A stretch of 64,000 nt of DNA from Clostridiales bacterium (GTDB taxonomy: Bacteria > Bacillota > Clostridia > Christensenellales > UBA1242), in NCBI GenBank assembly GCA_015055745.1, contig SVHS01000005.1, forward strand, positions 1 through 64,000. The letters are read 5' to 3'. A program made the translations under genes and the position numbers. Each line of letters opens with the position of its first letter. Positions within the stretch are counted from its first letter, which is position 1. Below the pieces are notes generated by a model. That model did no database searches. It was not told the origin of the DNA and saw only the letters and a program-made list of their open reading frames with translations. Of the stretch, positions 1-9,919 are shown piece after piece.

Positions 1-12
1 CTATATTTATTG

Positions 13-1584
13 TCAAAAAAGGTTGTAAAACAATAAAAAACACATATCTTTCGATATGTGCTTAATTTCTATGTCGTAATAAGTGGGTAAGACACCTGTC
101 TTGCCTCCTATATCATAGCCTGCCACAAACGAATACAGCCCTTCACTATTTACATTATTTGCGAGCATTTTATTGACTATATCGACCGTCTCTGTCTTTA
201 TATCTATGTTTGTACTAGTGTCACTGACCTTATACAAAACTTTATCTTCTGTCTCCATACTCTGCATAATATGAGGTGTGATATCTTTGCCTGTAGTAAT
301 TTTTGCGTACACAGTAGCCATTTGGAGCTCTGTCACAGCTATGGCATGACCAAAACCTATACGAGCCAAATCTACCGTTCTCACGCTCTCTTTCGGCATA
401 ATAATACCGCTAGATTCACTAGATATATCTACTCCTGTCTTTTGTCCTAACTCAAACAAATCAAGGTATTCGTAATATCTATCTACTCCTAATCTCAAAG
501 CTAGATTTACAAATACGCAATTGCAACTATTTTTAAAAGCTTCCAATAAATTAATACTGCCATGTCCAGTAGTCTTCCAACATTTAATAGTTTCCCCATC
601 GACGGTACATCGACCTCCACAGTAAAATCTCTCATCAATACTCGTCTTGCCGTCATTCAATGCAGCTGCGAGCGTGATGAGCTTGAAAGTACTACCAGGC
701 TCATAGACATCTACTACAGTCGTATTTTTACTCATTGATTGCAATGCTGAGATATCATTTCTGGGTATATTGTTTAGATCAAAGCTAGGCAGACAGCTCA
801 TCGCTTTTATTCCACCAGTCCGTGCGTCCAATATTAGTCCACTGACACTGAGTGCCTCATGCTCTACATATGCCACCATCAGCTCTCGCTCAAGTATGGT
901 CTGCATTTGCACATCTAGTGTGGTATATAGACTCACACCATCGACACTTGGGATATAATAACTCAGTGAATTTTCTATCTCCTTACCCTGTGCGTTGGTC
1001 TGAGTGAGACTCTTGCCATCTACACCCTTTAGATATTTGTCGTAATAACTCTCCAGTCCTGCTTGACCAACATTGTCGATAGTACAATACCCCAATACCT
1101 GTGTGAGCAAGCTATCATATGGATAGACTCTAGCTACATTTTGAGATAAATATATGCCGTCATATTTTGCTAGCTCTTTAGCAATCGATTCATCTACCTG
1201 CATTTTGATGAGCATTTCACTAAAGCTAGTATTTGTGACCTTTTCTCTTGCCTTGTCATAATCGACATTTAGTAATTCGCTTATCTTTGAGGCCAAGACA
1301 TTTGGCTCACTGACATTCCTTGCTCTGACATAGACATCATAAGTAGTGACAGTAGTGGCAAGGCTCACTCCTGAACAGTCCAAGATCTCTCCTCTCTTGC
1401 TACTAAGCGGCAAATCTCTCAGCCACTGCTCCGATGCCAAAATCTGCAGATTTTTACCATTGATGATCTGCAAATAAAAAAGTCGTGTAAATAAAGCAAA
1501 AAATATCACGACTAAAGCTATGATGATAGATATAAATCTTCTTTGTATGGAATAAATATTGTAAAATGTTTTAAACTTCTTCAT
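13..1584 (-). CDS. ftsI: Penicillin-binding protein 2-type transpeptidase (FtsI/SpoVD-like), C-terminus apparently truncated
   Basis: N-terminal TM, PBP dimerisation region, SxxK (GSTFKLIT), SxN (SCN) and KTG (GGKTGV) motifs; follows rsmH and an FtsL-like gene. Only ~26 residues follow KTG. Confidence 0.8.
   Translation of the reverse strand: MKKFKTFYNIYSIQRRFISIIIALVVIFFALFTRLFYLQIINGKNLQILASEQWLRDLPLSSKRGEILDCSGVSLATTVTTYDVYVRARNVSEPNVLASKISELLNVDYDKAREKVTNTSFSEMLIKMQVDESIAKELAKYDGIYLSQNVARVYPYDSLLTQVLGYCTIDNVGQAGLESYYDKYLKGVDGKSLTQTNAQGKEIENSLSYYIPSVDGVSLYTTLDVQMQTILERELMVAYVEHEALSVSGLILDARTGGIKAMSCLPSFDLNNIPRNDISALQSMSKNTTVVDVYEPGSTFKLITLAAALNDGKTSIDERFYCGGRCTVDGETIKCWKTTGHGSINLLEAFKNSCNCVFVNLALRLGVDRYYEYLDLFELGQKTGVDISSESSGIIMPKESVRTVDLARIGFGHAIAVTELQMATVYAKITTGKDITPHIMQSMETEDKVLYKVSDTSTNIDIKTETVDIVNKMLANNVNSEGLYSFVAGYDIGGKTGVLPTYYDIEIKHISKDMCFLLFYNLF
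32..60 (-). terminator. Rho-independent terminator inside the annotated PBP frame
   Basis: Perfect 8-bp stem CACATATC/GATATGTG (41-48/53-60), 4-nt loop, T-run on the minus strand. Confidence 0.7.
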
Positions 1585-1630
1585 ATAAAATTATATTTAA
1601 AAAATAAAAAAAGAGAACGTAAGTCCTCCT

Positions 1631-2161
1631 TTATCCCAACAAATTTCTAAATAAAATAGTAATTTTGTCCAAGAAAGTAATCTCTTGCTTGTCGTCAGAA
1701 TAATCTCTAGGCACATTGAGCGAATACTCAAATGTAGTATGGTTTTCAAGATTTGTAGTATCTTCAAGATCCGCAAGTCTTTCTGTCTGATTTTTCATAG
1801 TCTGAGTATTGTCATCTATTTGCCCTTTTAGATGAAATAATGTAAATAGATTGATAAGTACAAACGCTAGAAGTAGTGTGACTACTGAGATATATACACC
1901 AGTGACGACCTTTAGGCGCTTCTTAAGTAGTACCTTTCTCTCGTCAGTTTTTTGAGTAAAAACTCTATCTTCTGACTTGACATTTTGTTCTACTTGAGTG
2001 ACTCCTTTTATATCTGGAGCGGTCTTGATTTCTTTTTCACTTTTTAGTAGGTCTTCTAGGCGTGGCAAACTATCGAGCCTCGTCTCTTCTTCTGTCTTGA
2101 CACTCGATTCGGTCTGTATAGAGGCTGTAGATTCTACCTCTTGTTCAAACTTTTCTTCCAT
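1631..2161 (-). CDS. FtsL/DivIC-like single-TM septum protein
   Basis: Single TM followed by a short coiled region; position between rsmH and the PBP, typical of ftsL. Confidence 0.55.
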   Translation of the reverse strand: MEEKFEQEVESTASIQTESSVKTEEETRLDSLPRLEDLLKSEKEIKTAPDIKGVTQVEQNVKSEDRVFTQKTDERKVLLKKRLKVVTGVYISVVTLLLAFVLINLFTLFHLKGQIDDNTQTMKNQTERLADLEDTTNLENHTTFEYSLNVPRDYSDDKQEITFLDKITILFRNLLG

Positions 2162-2168
2162 ACCTTCC

Positions 2169-3098
2169 TTACAATTTTTCTGCTATCCTTAGCTTTGCGC
2201 TACCCGATCTGGAATTTGCCAACAATTCATTGTCTTCCGGCACGATCGGATGCTTGGTGATAAGTCTAATATCTGCCTTGTGACCACAGACGCATTTTGG
2301 TATGCGCGGTGGACACAAGCAATCTGTAGCGTGTGTCTTAAATGTAGTCTTGACTATCCTATCCTCTAGCGGATGGAATGTAATTATACATAGTCTACCA
2401 TCTTTTTTCAATTTTGACAACATTTTTTCGACAGCTATCGGCAAATCATTGAGCTCATTATTTACCTCAATCCTGATAGCTTGAAATACTTTGTTGCAAA
2501 GACTGGGCTTATTTTGAAACTTTGGTGGATAGCTAGAGACCACTATATCCTTTAGCTCAAAGGTAGTCTCCAATGGCTTGTTTTCACGAAATTTCACGAT
2601 TTTTCGAGCTATTTGCTTTGAATTCTTTTCCTCGCCATACATAAACATTATGTGAGCCAAATTTTCTTCCGAATAAGTATTGACCACTTGATACGCGTCT
2701 AGAGACTGGCTTTTGTCCATGCGCATATCTAATCTCGCATCTCGCATAAAGCTAAAGCCACGCTCTGCTGTATCTATCTGATAGCTACTCACCCCAAGGT
2801 CTGCCAATATACCGTCCACCGCATCTATATCTAGCTCTTTTAGTACATCATCTATATCTGCAAAATTTCGATTTACAAAAGTGATCTTATCTGCATGATC
2901 TTTTAATCGGTCTTGAGCAAAGGAAAGCGCGTCAGTGTCTTTGTCAAAACAGATAAGCCTACCTGTAGTGAGCCTTTTGGCGATCTCTAACGAATGTCCG
3001 CCACCGCCAGTGGTGCAATCAACGTAAATACCGTCAGGCTTGATATTGAGCCCGACTATGCTCTCTTCTTTCAATACTGAGATATGCTTAAATTCCAT
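2169..3098 (-). CDS. rsmH: 16S rRNA (cytosine1402-N4)-methyltransferase RsmH
   Basis: HISVLKEE..., DCTTGGGGHS SAM motif, ILADLGVSSYQID, ITFHPLEDRIVK. Confidence 0.97.
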   Translation of the reverse strand: MEFKHISVLKEESIVGLNIKPDGIYVDCTTGGGGHSLEIAKRLTTGRLICFDKDTDALSFAQDRLKDHADKITFVNRNFADIDDVLKELDIDAVDGILADLGVSSYQIDTAERGFSFMRDARLDMRMDKSQSLDAYQVVNTYSEENLAHIMFMYGEEKNSKQIARKIVKFRENKPLETTFELKDIVVSSYPPKFQNKPSLCNKVFQAIRIEVNNELNDLPIAVEKMLSKLKKDGRLCIITFHPLEDRIVKTTFKTHATDCLCPPRIPKCVCGHKADIRLITKHPIVPEDNELLANSRSGSAKLRIAEKL

Positions 3099-3793
3099 TA
3101 TTTTATTTCCACCAATCTATTTTTCACTGCATCACAACTAGTGAGATAATATTTTACTCCATTGATTTCATTGTATAGCATCTTTGGATTGACATAACCG
3201 TGTAAATGACCAAATATCACACTGTCTACTCCATACTCTTCTAACAAGCGAGTGTATTCGCTAGGCTCGATCTTGTTGTTAAACGGAGGATAATGCGTGA
3301 TAAATATTATCTTCTCATCATTAGTCTGGAGCTTTTTGGCACTTTTTAGTGACAATTCAGCTCTGATCACCTCTCTAGCGTAGATTTTCTGATTTTCTTC
3401 TGTATCCAGCTTGCCTTCTGGGATCAGCCAACCACGATTGCCACAAAAGATATATTCACCTAGCTTGATGGCGTCATTTTGCAAGGCATAAGTCTTCTCA
3501 GGGAGCAAAGTTCTTACTTTACTTAAGCTACTCCACCAATAATCATGATTTCCTCTGATGATGATCTTGTGCCCTTTTAGATTTTTGATAAACTCAAAGT
3601 CAGGCACTACTTCATCTAGCTTCATTGCCCAAGAGTAATCCCCTGCCAATATCACTACATCTTCGTCTGATACTTTTTCTTGCCAGTCTTTCTCTATCTT
3701 ATCTAAATACTCGTGCCAAACAGGGCCAAATATATCCATTGGCTTTTTATTGTTGACATCTAGATGAAGATCACTGATAGAAAATATCTGCAT
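3098..3793 (-). CDS. Metallophosphoesterase
   Basis: ISDLHLD, LAGDYSW, RGNHDYWW, THYPP, GHLHGY motifs. Confidence 0.9.
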   Translation of the reverse strand: MQIFSISDLHLDVNNKKPMDIFGPVWHEYLDKIEKDWQEKVSDEDVVILAGDYSWAMKLDEVVPDFEFIKNLKGHKIIIRGNHDYWWSSLSKVRTLLPEKTYALQNDAIKLGEYIFCGNRGWLIPEGKLDTEENQKIYAREVIRAELSLKSAKKLQTNDEKIIFITHYPPFNNKIEPSEYTRLLEEYGVDSVIFGHLHGYVNPKMLYNEINGVKYYLTSCDAVKNRLVEIK

Positions 3794-4449
3794 TATTGTT
3801 CCTTTTTTTGATTTCTTTCATTTCGCTGATACAGTATCATGAGCTTTGGACGATTGTAGCGCTGTATCATGACTGGCAGAGTGTTGATGAGCACATTGGC
3901 GACTATCATAGGTAAAGCCACCAATAATGCAAGGCGTAGATTGATAAATATGATCGCAAAGCTAAAAATCGCACCATAAAGATGCATAATCTCAGCATAG
4001 CAAGTCTCTTGCATAAACTTGTAGACATATTCATTATCTGCCATATCCGCCACTTCACTCTTACTAAAGTTTACTAGATATTTGCCAGCTTCGGGTACTT
4101 TATCCTTCCATTTCCTGATACCGATCTTCTCATAAAACTTCCTCTCCCATTTCGGTACAGCAAATCTCTTTTTGAATGGGTCAAAATATTTCTTTGGCAT
4201 CACAAATCTTGTAAATAAAGCAAATATCGCATCTATAGCTACTAGCCCTATTAAGCAGTACATCGCAGTAAGTGCCACTTCGCCACTAGTGACTGATAAA
4301 AGAGGTGTTCCTACAAAAACACCCAATATCAGCCCTATAAATGTAAAAACTAATATAAAAATAGCGAAAAGCATAATTTTCCTAAAATAAATATTAATAA
4401 AATTAAATTTTTTTGTCAAATGAAATATGAAAAACTCGATCATATTCAC
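3793..4449 (-). CDS. Membrane protein resembling the glycosyl-4,4'-diaponeurosporenoate acyltransferase (CrtO-like) family
   Basis: Several TMs and C-terminal LPVMIQRYNRPKL motif recognised from that family. Confidence 0.5.
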   Translation of the reverse strand: MNMIEFFIFHLTKKFNFINIYFRKIMLFAIFILVFTFIGLILGVFVGTPLLSVTSGEVALTAMYCLIGLVAIDAIFALFTRFVMPKKYFDPFKKRFAVPKWERKFYEKIGIRKWKDKVPEAGKYLVNFSKSEVADMADNEYVYKFMQETCYAEIMHLYGAIFSFAIIFINLRLALLVALPMIVANVLINTLPVMIQRYNRPKLMILYQRNERNQKKEQ

Positions 4450-4500
4450 AAAAAATTTGAAAAATGAATAATAAATAATGTAAAATTTTAGGAGGTAAAA

Positions 4501-5166
4501 ATGTCTTTTTATACAGATGCTAGGCCTGGTATTTTCCCAGGTCAGACTAACAATGTCATGAATGGGCTATGTGAGAGGATATGTATCCAAGCGACTAAAG
4601 TATTTGATGCTTGTATGAATCAAACTCAGCTAGACAATTATCCTTTGGCTCTCAGTGACTTCAATCCAGCCAACCCTGCTACTCCACTTACTTTTGTAAG
4701 CGGAAACTCTGTAGGTAGCGCTGCCACTGTCAGCAATCTTATAATCACAAGATTTGATGACAGACCAAATTTCGCCCGTGTGCAAGCAAATATCAATATC
4801 CCTGTGGTGGTGACCTACACTGACGCAAATGGTGTGCCTGGTACTGCATCAGGCACCATCACTATCCCACAAGATGTAATACTATACGTGCCACAACCTA
4901 GTCTTACTCCGATAGATGTCATCGCATTTGGCACTGCCGTGATAGCCAGCGCCACATTTGACCCCAACACTGGAGGATTGGTCGTCAACGTTTGCGTCAC
5001 TACTATATTGAAAGTAGTAGCTGTAGTAGATGTGCTAGTACCTAGCTATGGATATTGTCCTATCCCACCATGCACACCATTTACAGGAAATGACGTTTGC
5101 CCAGGAGTATTTGACCTACCTCTATACCCTACTGCCGTAAGCCCGCAATCTTCAAACACTAGATAA
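4501..5166 (+). CDS. Conserved protein, possible spore-surface/coat-like
   Basis: Strong RBS (aggaggtaaaa-ATG); N-terminal CERICIQATKVFDAC resembles clostridial Cys-containing coat-like proteins; Pro/Thr/Val-rich beta-type composition. Confidence 0.6.
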   Translation: MSFYTDARPGIFPGQTNNVMNGLCERICIQATKVFDACMNQTQLDNYPLALSDFNPANPATPLTFVSGNSVGSAATVSNLIITRFDDRPNFARVQANINIPVVVTYTDANGVPGTASGTITIPQDVILYVPQPSLTPIDVIAFGTAVIASATFDPNTGGLVVNVCVTTILKVVAVVDVLVPSYGYCPIPPCTPFTGNDVCPGVFDLPLYPTAVSPQSSNTR

Positions 5167-5191
5167 AAAAAAGAGCATTTGCTCTTTTTTT
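5165..5191. terminator. Bidirectional terminator
   Basis: AAAAAAAGAGCA-TT-TGCTCTTTTTTT between convergent genes. Confidence 0.85.
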
Positions 5192-5195
5192 ATAA

Positions 5196-6254
5196 CTATA
5201 TCTTAAATTGGTATTTCATATCTCCCATACGACAAGTAGGCACATAACCTGCCTCTGCTTTGATAAGGTCTGGGATACGATTGACTATAGATGCACAAGT
5301 CATCTCTACTGTAGCTGGACGATTTACCACCACTGTAGTAGTAGGCTCTCCTTCGATAGTCCATTCATTGCTATCAAACTCGTCCTTTGAGTATACTTTA
5401 CCGATACATTGTGTCTCTAGTGTGATGCCTTCTTTAGTCGTAGTGGTCACTACAGCGCTCATACCTGTAGCGCGACCTTTTTTAATAGTCATATCTAGTG
5501 TAGAAGAGTAAATATCTTCTTTAGCTTTGTGAGGGATACATTTTTGAGTCTGACTCACCACTGTAAGACCTAGATATTCACATAACCAACCATTGACATT
5601 CCACATATATGAAGGTAAAAATTCACCTTTATCTATCATTTTCTTTCTCACAGCATCAGTGACATCATCAGCAGAAGCGACGTCTCGCTCAAACTCTTTC
5701 ATAGTAAGTCCTGCACCATGTGCTCTAGCTAGCGCGATACCATAATCTTCTACATTGTAGCTAGACTTACCTACAATCTTCTTTACATTATGAGTAGTAC
5801 CCGCCATGTTTGTGATGAGACTACCCCAGCTGAAATCTTGATAACCTGAGCCCGTGATAGTGCAATTATTCTCTTTTGCCACTCTATCAATCTCTGCAGT
5901 CATCTTCTTTGCACTATTGGCAGGATAGAATGCTTCTTCACAAGTAGTGATAGCATTGACGCCACACTTAGCACAAGTCATGAGCACATCATAGCAGTCC
6001 TTAAATAAACTCACAGTAGTCACGATAGCCACATCTGGCTTCAATTTCTTGAGCATCTTCTCCAAATTAGCGATGTCATAGATAGTGACACCAAAATCTT
6101 TCTTGCCACCCATTACCACCTTGATATCTTTACCTATAATTTTCTCATTGATATCAAAGCCTGCAAGTACCTTGCCACCCTTCTCCATCACATAGCGCAT
6201 AGTATACTTGCTCATTTTGCCACAGCCGATCTGTACAACTTTTGTTTGTTTCAT
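5196..6254 (-). CDS. NAD(P)-binding dehydrogenase, dihydrodipicolinate reductase-like / 2,4-diaminopentanoate dehydrogenase-like
   Basis: N-terminal Rossmann VVQIGCGKMSKY; overall resemblance to Ord/DapB-like dehydrogenases. Confidence 0.65.
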   Translation of the reverse strand: MKQTKVVQIGCGKMSKYTMRYVMEKGGKVLAGFDINEKIIGKDIKVVMGGKKDFGVTIYDIANLEKMLKKLKPDVAIVTTVSLFKDCYDVLMTCAKCGVNAITTCEEAFYPANSAKKMTAEIDRVAKENNCTITGSGYQDFSWGSLITNMAGTTHNVKKIVGKSSYNVEDYGIALARAHGAGLTMKEFERDVASADDVTDAVRKKMIDKGEFLPSYMWNVNGWLCEYLGLTVVSQTQKCIPHKAKEDIYSSTLDMTIKKGRATGMSAVVTTTTKEGITLETQCIGKVYSKDEFDSNEWTIEGEPTTTVVVNRPATVEMTCASIVNRIPDLIKAEAGYVPTCRMGDMKYQFKI

Positions 6255-6365
6255 ATAATCCCCTTTTTAATTATATGTATTATACCACCTAATCGACATA
6301 AATACAAATGATTTTCAAAATTTATAGAAATTTTTTAATGAAACACTTTATTAATTTGAGACATA

Positions 6366-6394
6366 AAAAATGGAGAATGCATACACATTCTCCA
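6366..6394 (-). terminator. rnpB terminator
   Basis: GGAGAATG/CATTCTCC stem followed by a T-run on the minus strand. Confidence 0.8.
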
Positions 6395-6419
6395 CCATCC
6401 AAAAGGATGAAAGCATTTA

Positions 6420-6773
6420 GGTGGCAGTTTGGCCTATAAGCCGAGTTCTGTTTTAGATGGTCATCTATCTAGTCTATGTATTGCTACATATCTCTAGCGG
6501 TATTTTTAATATCCTGGCGAGCAACCGTAACGGATATTTTAACCTTGCTTCGGGTGGGGTTTACATGGACCAAGCTTGTCGCCAAGCTTGCGGTGAGCTC
6601 TTGCCTCGCCTTTTCATCCTTACTAACCACTCAGGGGTATAGCGGTTATTTTCTGTTGCACTTTCCTTCGAGTCGCCTCGACTTGCCGTTAGCAAGCACC
6701 CTGCTCTATGAAGCTCGGACTTTCCTCAAACCAAGCCTTACGCTTAGCTTGCGACCATCTGACCAAGCTGACG
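6420..6773 (-). ncRNA. rnpB: RNase P RNA, class A-like
   Basis: Minus strand contains GAGGAAAGTCCGAGCTTC, AGAGCAGGGTGC, GGAAAGTGCAACAGAAAATAACCGC, GAGGCAAGAGCTCACCG, AACCCCACCCGAAGCAAG, ACAGAACTCGGCTTATAGGCC. Confidence 0.97.
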
Positions 6774-6778
6774 ATTAC

Positions 6779-6806
6779 ATTCTAACATAGAATTTGAGTT
6801 TGTCAA
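6779..6806 (-). promoter_or_regulatory. rnpB promoter
   Basis: TTGACA-16-TAGAAT on the minus strand upstream of rnpB. Confidence 0.7.
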
Positions 6807-6893
6807 TACCCTTTTTTAAAATTTTTTGTGATTTTTTTGCTAAAACCTGTATTAATTCAGCTAATCAAACAAGAAAAAAGCCCGATAAAGGGC

Positions 6894-7478
6894 TTATTTT
6901 ACTAAATATTCATCTAATATTGCTCCTACTTCATTTACTCCCAGCTTTTTACTAGCACTGGTAGGAATGATGAGATTATTATTGAATCTTACTTCTTTTG
7001 CTATCTTATTTATACTATTATTTAGATCACTACGAGACAATTTATCCGTCTTGGTGAGAATGATGACACTAGATATCTCATGTGTAGCCAAAAAATCTAA
7101 CATTTGCTTATCTAGCTCTGATGGCAACAATCTACTATCCAATAGTACAAAAACGAGCTTAAGCTGTGCATTTTCCACAAAATAATCATTCATGACGGTA
7201 TCCCAGCTGTCTGCTATATTTTTACCCGCTTTATGAAAGCCATATCCAGGCAAATCTACGAGATAAAATTGATTGTTGATATTAAAATAATTGACCAAGC
7301 GGGTCCTACCTGGAGTACTACTAGTCTTGGCTAATTTACTATTATTGGTCAGCAAATTAATAAGACTACTTTTACCCACATTACTCCTACCTACTATAGC
7401 TACTTGTGGTAGATCATCTACTATAAACTCAGCTTTTTTACTTGCACTCTTTATAAATTTCGCATTTATGAATCTCAT
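6894..7478 (-). CDS. engB: Ribosome biogenesis GTP-binding protein EngB/YsxC
   Basis: GRSNVGKSSLIN, TPGRTRLVNYF, DLPGYGFHK, LTKTDKL. Confidence 0.96.
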   Translation of the reverse strand: MRFINAKFIKSASKKAEFIVDDLPQVAIVGRSNVGKSSLINLLTNNSKLAKTSSTPGRTRLVNYFNINNQFYLVDLPGYGFHKAGKNIADSWDTVMNDYFVENAQLKLVFVLLDSRLLPSELDKQMLDFLATHEISSVIILTKTDKLSRSDLNNSINKIAKEVRFNNNLIIPTSASKKLGVNEVGAILDEYLVK

Positions 7479-7484
7479 GTTTTC

Positions 7485-7513
7485 ATTATATCATACTTAT
7501 CTAAAATAGTCAA
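7485..7513 (-). promoter_or_regulatory. engB promoter, predicted leaderless
   Basis: TTGACT-17-TATAAT (with TGN extension), then GAAAAC (6 nt), then ATG. Confidence 0.75.
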
Positions 7514-7541
7514 ATTTTAAATAAAAAAAGTAGGACTAAGC

Positions 7542-7982
7542 CTACTTTGTGATATCATTTACTTTTTGATTTTGATAAATTTTGTAAGTCTCTTCTGCAA
7601 AATTAAGCACACTAGACACATTATCATGTACGAGATTACAAACATTTTTATCACCCGCATATAAACGCAATATCACTAAATCTTCATCGGTGTCTTCGGC
7701 ACAAATGTCCTTCTCTATCTTAATTTTCCAGCCCTTATTAATCAATTTTTGTAATCTTGATGGTTTTGTAACGATTTCATTATATTCAAAACCTTCTTCT
7801 GACAAGTAGTATATAGATGTCATACCTAATGCAGACACGAGATTGGTAGATATAATACTAATATTCTCCATCTCTTTGTCTTTATTAGACATGGTTACTT
7901 TTATCATTTTTTCTTGCTCTGATGTAATATGGATCGTATAACCATCATTTAATGCTTTATCTAAACCGTATAAAATATTCAT
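7542..7982 (-). CDS. Hypothetical protein
   Basis: Intact ORF; AAGGAG RBS supports the internal ATG (MNILYGLDKAL) over the longer ORF start at 8033; terminator downstream. Confidence 0.7.
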   Translation of the reverse strand: MNILYGLDKALNDGYTIHITSEQEKMIKVTMSNKDKEMENISIISTNLVSALGMTSIYYLSEEGFEYNEIVTKPSRLQKLINKGWKIKIEKDICAEDTDEDLVILRLYAGDKNVCNLVHDNVSSVLNFAEETYKIYQNQKVNDITK

Positions 7983-8059
7983 TTTTTCTCCTTGATATAT
8001 TTTTATTATATATCTTTTTTCTATTTGTGTCAATAGATAAAATTGCTATAACAATCTAC

Positions 8060-8088
8060 TTGACAATATCGAACATTTGTTCTATTAT
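8060..8088 (+). promoter_or_regulatory. dinB promoter with LexA/SOS box in the spacer (box 8071-8082)
   Basis: TTGACA-17-TATTAT; spacer contains GAACATTTGTTC, matching GAAC-N4-GTTC. Confidence 0.85.
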
Positions 8089-8116
8089 ATAATTGATATA
8101 GCTATGAGGAAGTATT

Positions 8117-9295
8117 ATGAATAGGATTATATTGCATATTGATATGAACAACTTTTATGCATCAGTAGAGTGTTTGATGAATCCAAGTCTAAAAAATTAT
8201 GCTGTAGCAGTAGCTGGAGACCCAAACAAACGCACTGGCATTATTCTGGCTAAAAACTATCTAGCCAAAGTATACGGAGTCAAGACTGGTGAAGCTATAT
8301 GGGAAGCAAAGCAAAAATGCCCTACTCTTATCTGTGTGGCTCCACATTTTGATAAATATGAGGAATATAGCAAGCGAGCACACAAGATTTATTATCAATA
8401 TACCGACCTAATAGAACCTTTTGGTATAGACGAATGCTGGCTAGATGTGACAGATAGCTTAAAATTATTCAATTGTACTCCCATGGAGCTAGCAAATAAA
8501 ATACAGCAACAAATCATGGAAGAGCTTGGACTTTCTACCTCTATAGGAGTAAGCTTCGGGAAGACCTTAGCTAAGCTAGGTAGCGACATGAAAAAACCCA
8601 TGGGACTCACTCTAATCGATGAAAACAATCATATCGATATACTCAAAAAGCTAAAAGTCGAAGATATGATAATGATAGGTCGTCACACAACCAAAAAGCT
8701 ACACGATATAAATGTTTATTCGCTTTATGATTTATACCTACTGGACAAAAGGTTTTTGCAAGAAAAATTTGGTGTAATAGGACTACACATACATAATGCT
8801 GTAAGCGGCATAAATGATGATCGGCTTATTACCCCATGTGATGAAGATACCAAGAGTGTAGGAAATGGTGCTACAGCAGTGAAAGATATGATTACCCATG
8901 AAGAGATAAAAGATTTCTTGCATGACTTATCTATGAAAGTATCTAGACGCCTTAGATCGCACGGCTTTTCTGCCAAGACTATCCATGTGACTATAAAATT
9001 TGCAGACTTTACATACTTGTCTGCTCAAGACACTAAAACCTATCATTTCTCAAATGAGCAAGATATCTTTAAGTACGCTTATGAGATTTTTCTCGGACTA
9101 GTGGGAGAAAAATTCGCACCAGTACGAGCTCTAAGAATTTGTACCACAAATCTCATCAATAGAAAAGACCAAATACAGGTCAATCTATTTGCCAATATAA
9201 AAAATGAGAGTCTATGCTCCACTATAGACAATCTAAAAGAAAAATATGGAAATAATATCATATCTCTAGCAAAAGATTATAAAGATTTTGTCTAG
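8117..9295 (+). CDS. dinB: DNA polymerase IV (Y-family)
   Basis: HIDMNNFYASVE, GIDECWLDVTDS, STSIGVSFGKTLAKLGSDMKKP. Confidence 0.96.
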   Translation: MNRIILHIDMNNFYASVECLMNPSLKNYAVAVAGDPNKRTGIILAKNYLAKVYGVKTGEAIWEAKQKCPTLICVAPHFDKYEEYSKRAHKIYYQYTDLIEPFGIDECWLDVTDSLKLFNCTPMELANKIQQQIMEELGLSTSIGVSFGKTLAKLGSDMKKPMGLTLIDENNHIDILKKLKVEDMIMIGRHTTKKLHDINVYSLYDLYLLDKRFLQEKFGVIGLHIHNAVSGINDDRLITPCDEDTKSVGNGATAVKDMITHEEIKDFLHDLSMKVSRRLRSHGFSAKTIHVTIKFADFTYLSAQDTKTYHFSNEQDIFKYAYEIFLGLVGEKFAPVRALRICTTNLINRKDQIQVNLFANIKNESLCSTIDNLKEKYGNNIISLAKDYKDFV

Positions 9296-9333
9296 ATAAA
9301 ATATAAAATTTTGTTATTACATATAATAAATAT

Positions 9334-9873
9334 ATGAAAAAAGGTGCATTTTTATTGATTTTTATGATAATTTTTACTTTTTCTTTAGCTGGATATAAAT
9401 TTATAGTAGCGATATCGCACCCATTGAAATACCAGGAAACAATCATAAAGTATGCCAACATCTATGACTTATCTCCCACCCTAATAGCTAGCATAATCAA
9501 TACAGAAAGCTCATTTAACACAGGAGCCGTGTCAAACAAAGATGCTATCGGACTGATGCAGATAAAGCTCACCACTGCAAACTACTTAAATGACCTACAC
9601 AAACGAGACCATATAAAGCGTGAAGACCTATTTGATAGCGAAATAAATATAGAATATGGCTGTATGTATTTAAAATACTTGATGGACAGATTTGACGACC
9701 AATATACCGCCATATCAGCATACAATGCAGGCGAGACAAGAGTACGTACTTGGCTAAAAGATAAAGAATACTCCAGCGACGGCATCACCTTAAATAATAT
9801 ACCGTATAAAGAGACTAGAAATTATCTAATAAAAATAAAACAAAATATGAAATTTTATAAAAAATTAATTTAA
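9334..9873 (+). CDS. Lytic transglycosylase (SLT domain)
   Basis: LIASIINTESSFN...AIGLMQI...AYNAGETRV; N-terminal TM. Confidence 0.9.
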   Translation: MKKGAFLLIFMIIFTFSLAGYKFIVAISHPLKYQETIIKYANIYDLSPTLIASIINTESSFNTGAVSNKDAIGLMQIKLTTANYLNDLHKRDHIKREDLFDSEINIEYGCMYLKYLMDRFDDQYTAISAYNAGETRVRTWLKDKEYSSDGITLNNIPYKETRNYLIKIKQNMKFYKKLI

Positions 9874-9919
9874 TTTTTATGTTAAATTAATTTTTTTATT
9901 TACATATAAATCATTATAA

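Noticed and set aside
6457-6790. ORFs 6457..6642 and 6476..6790 on the plus strand
   Set aside because: They lie antisense to the RNase P RNA gene; codings are artefacts of structured RNA sequence.
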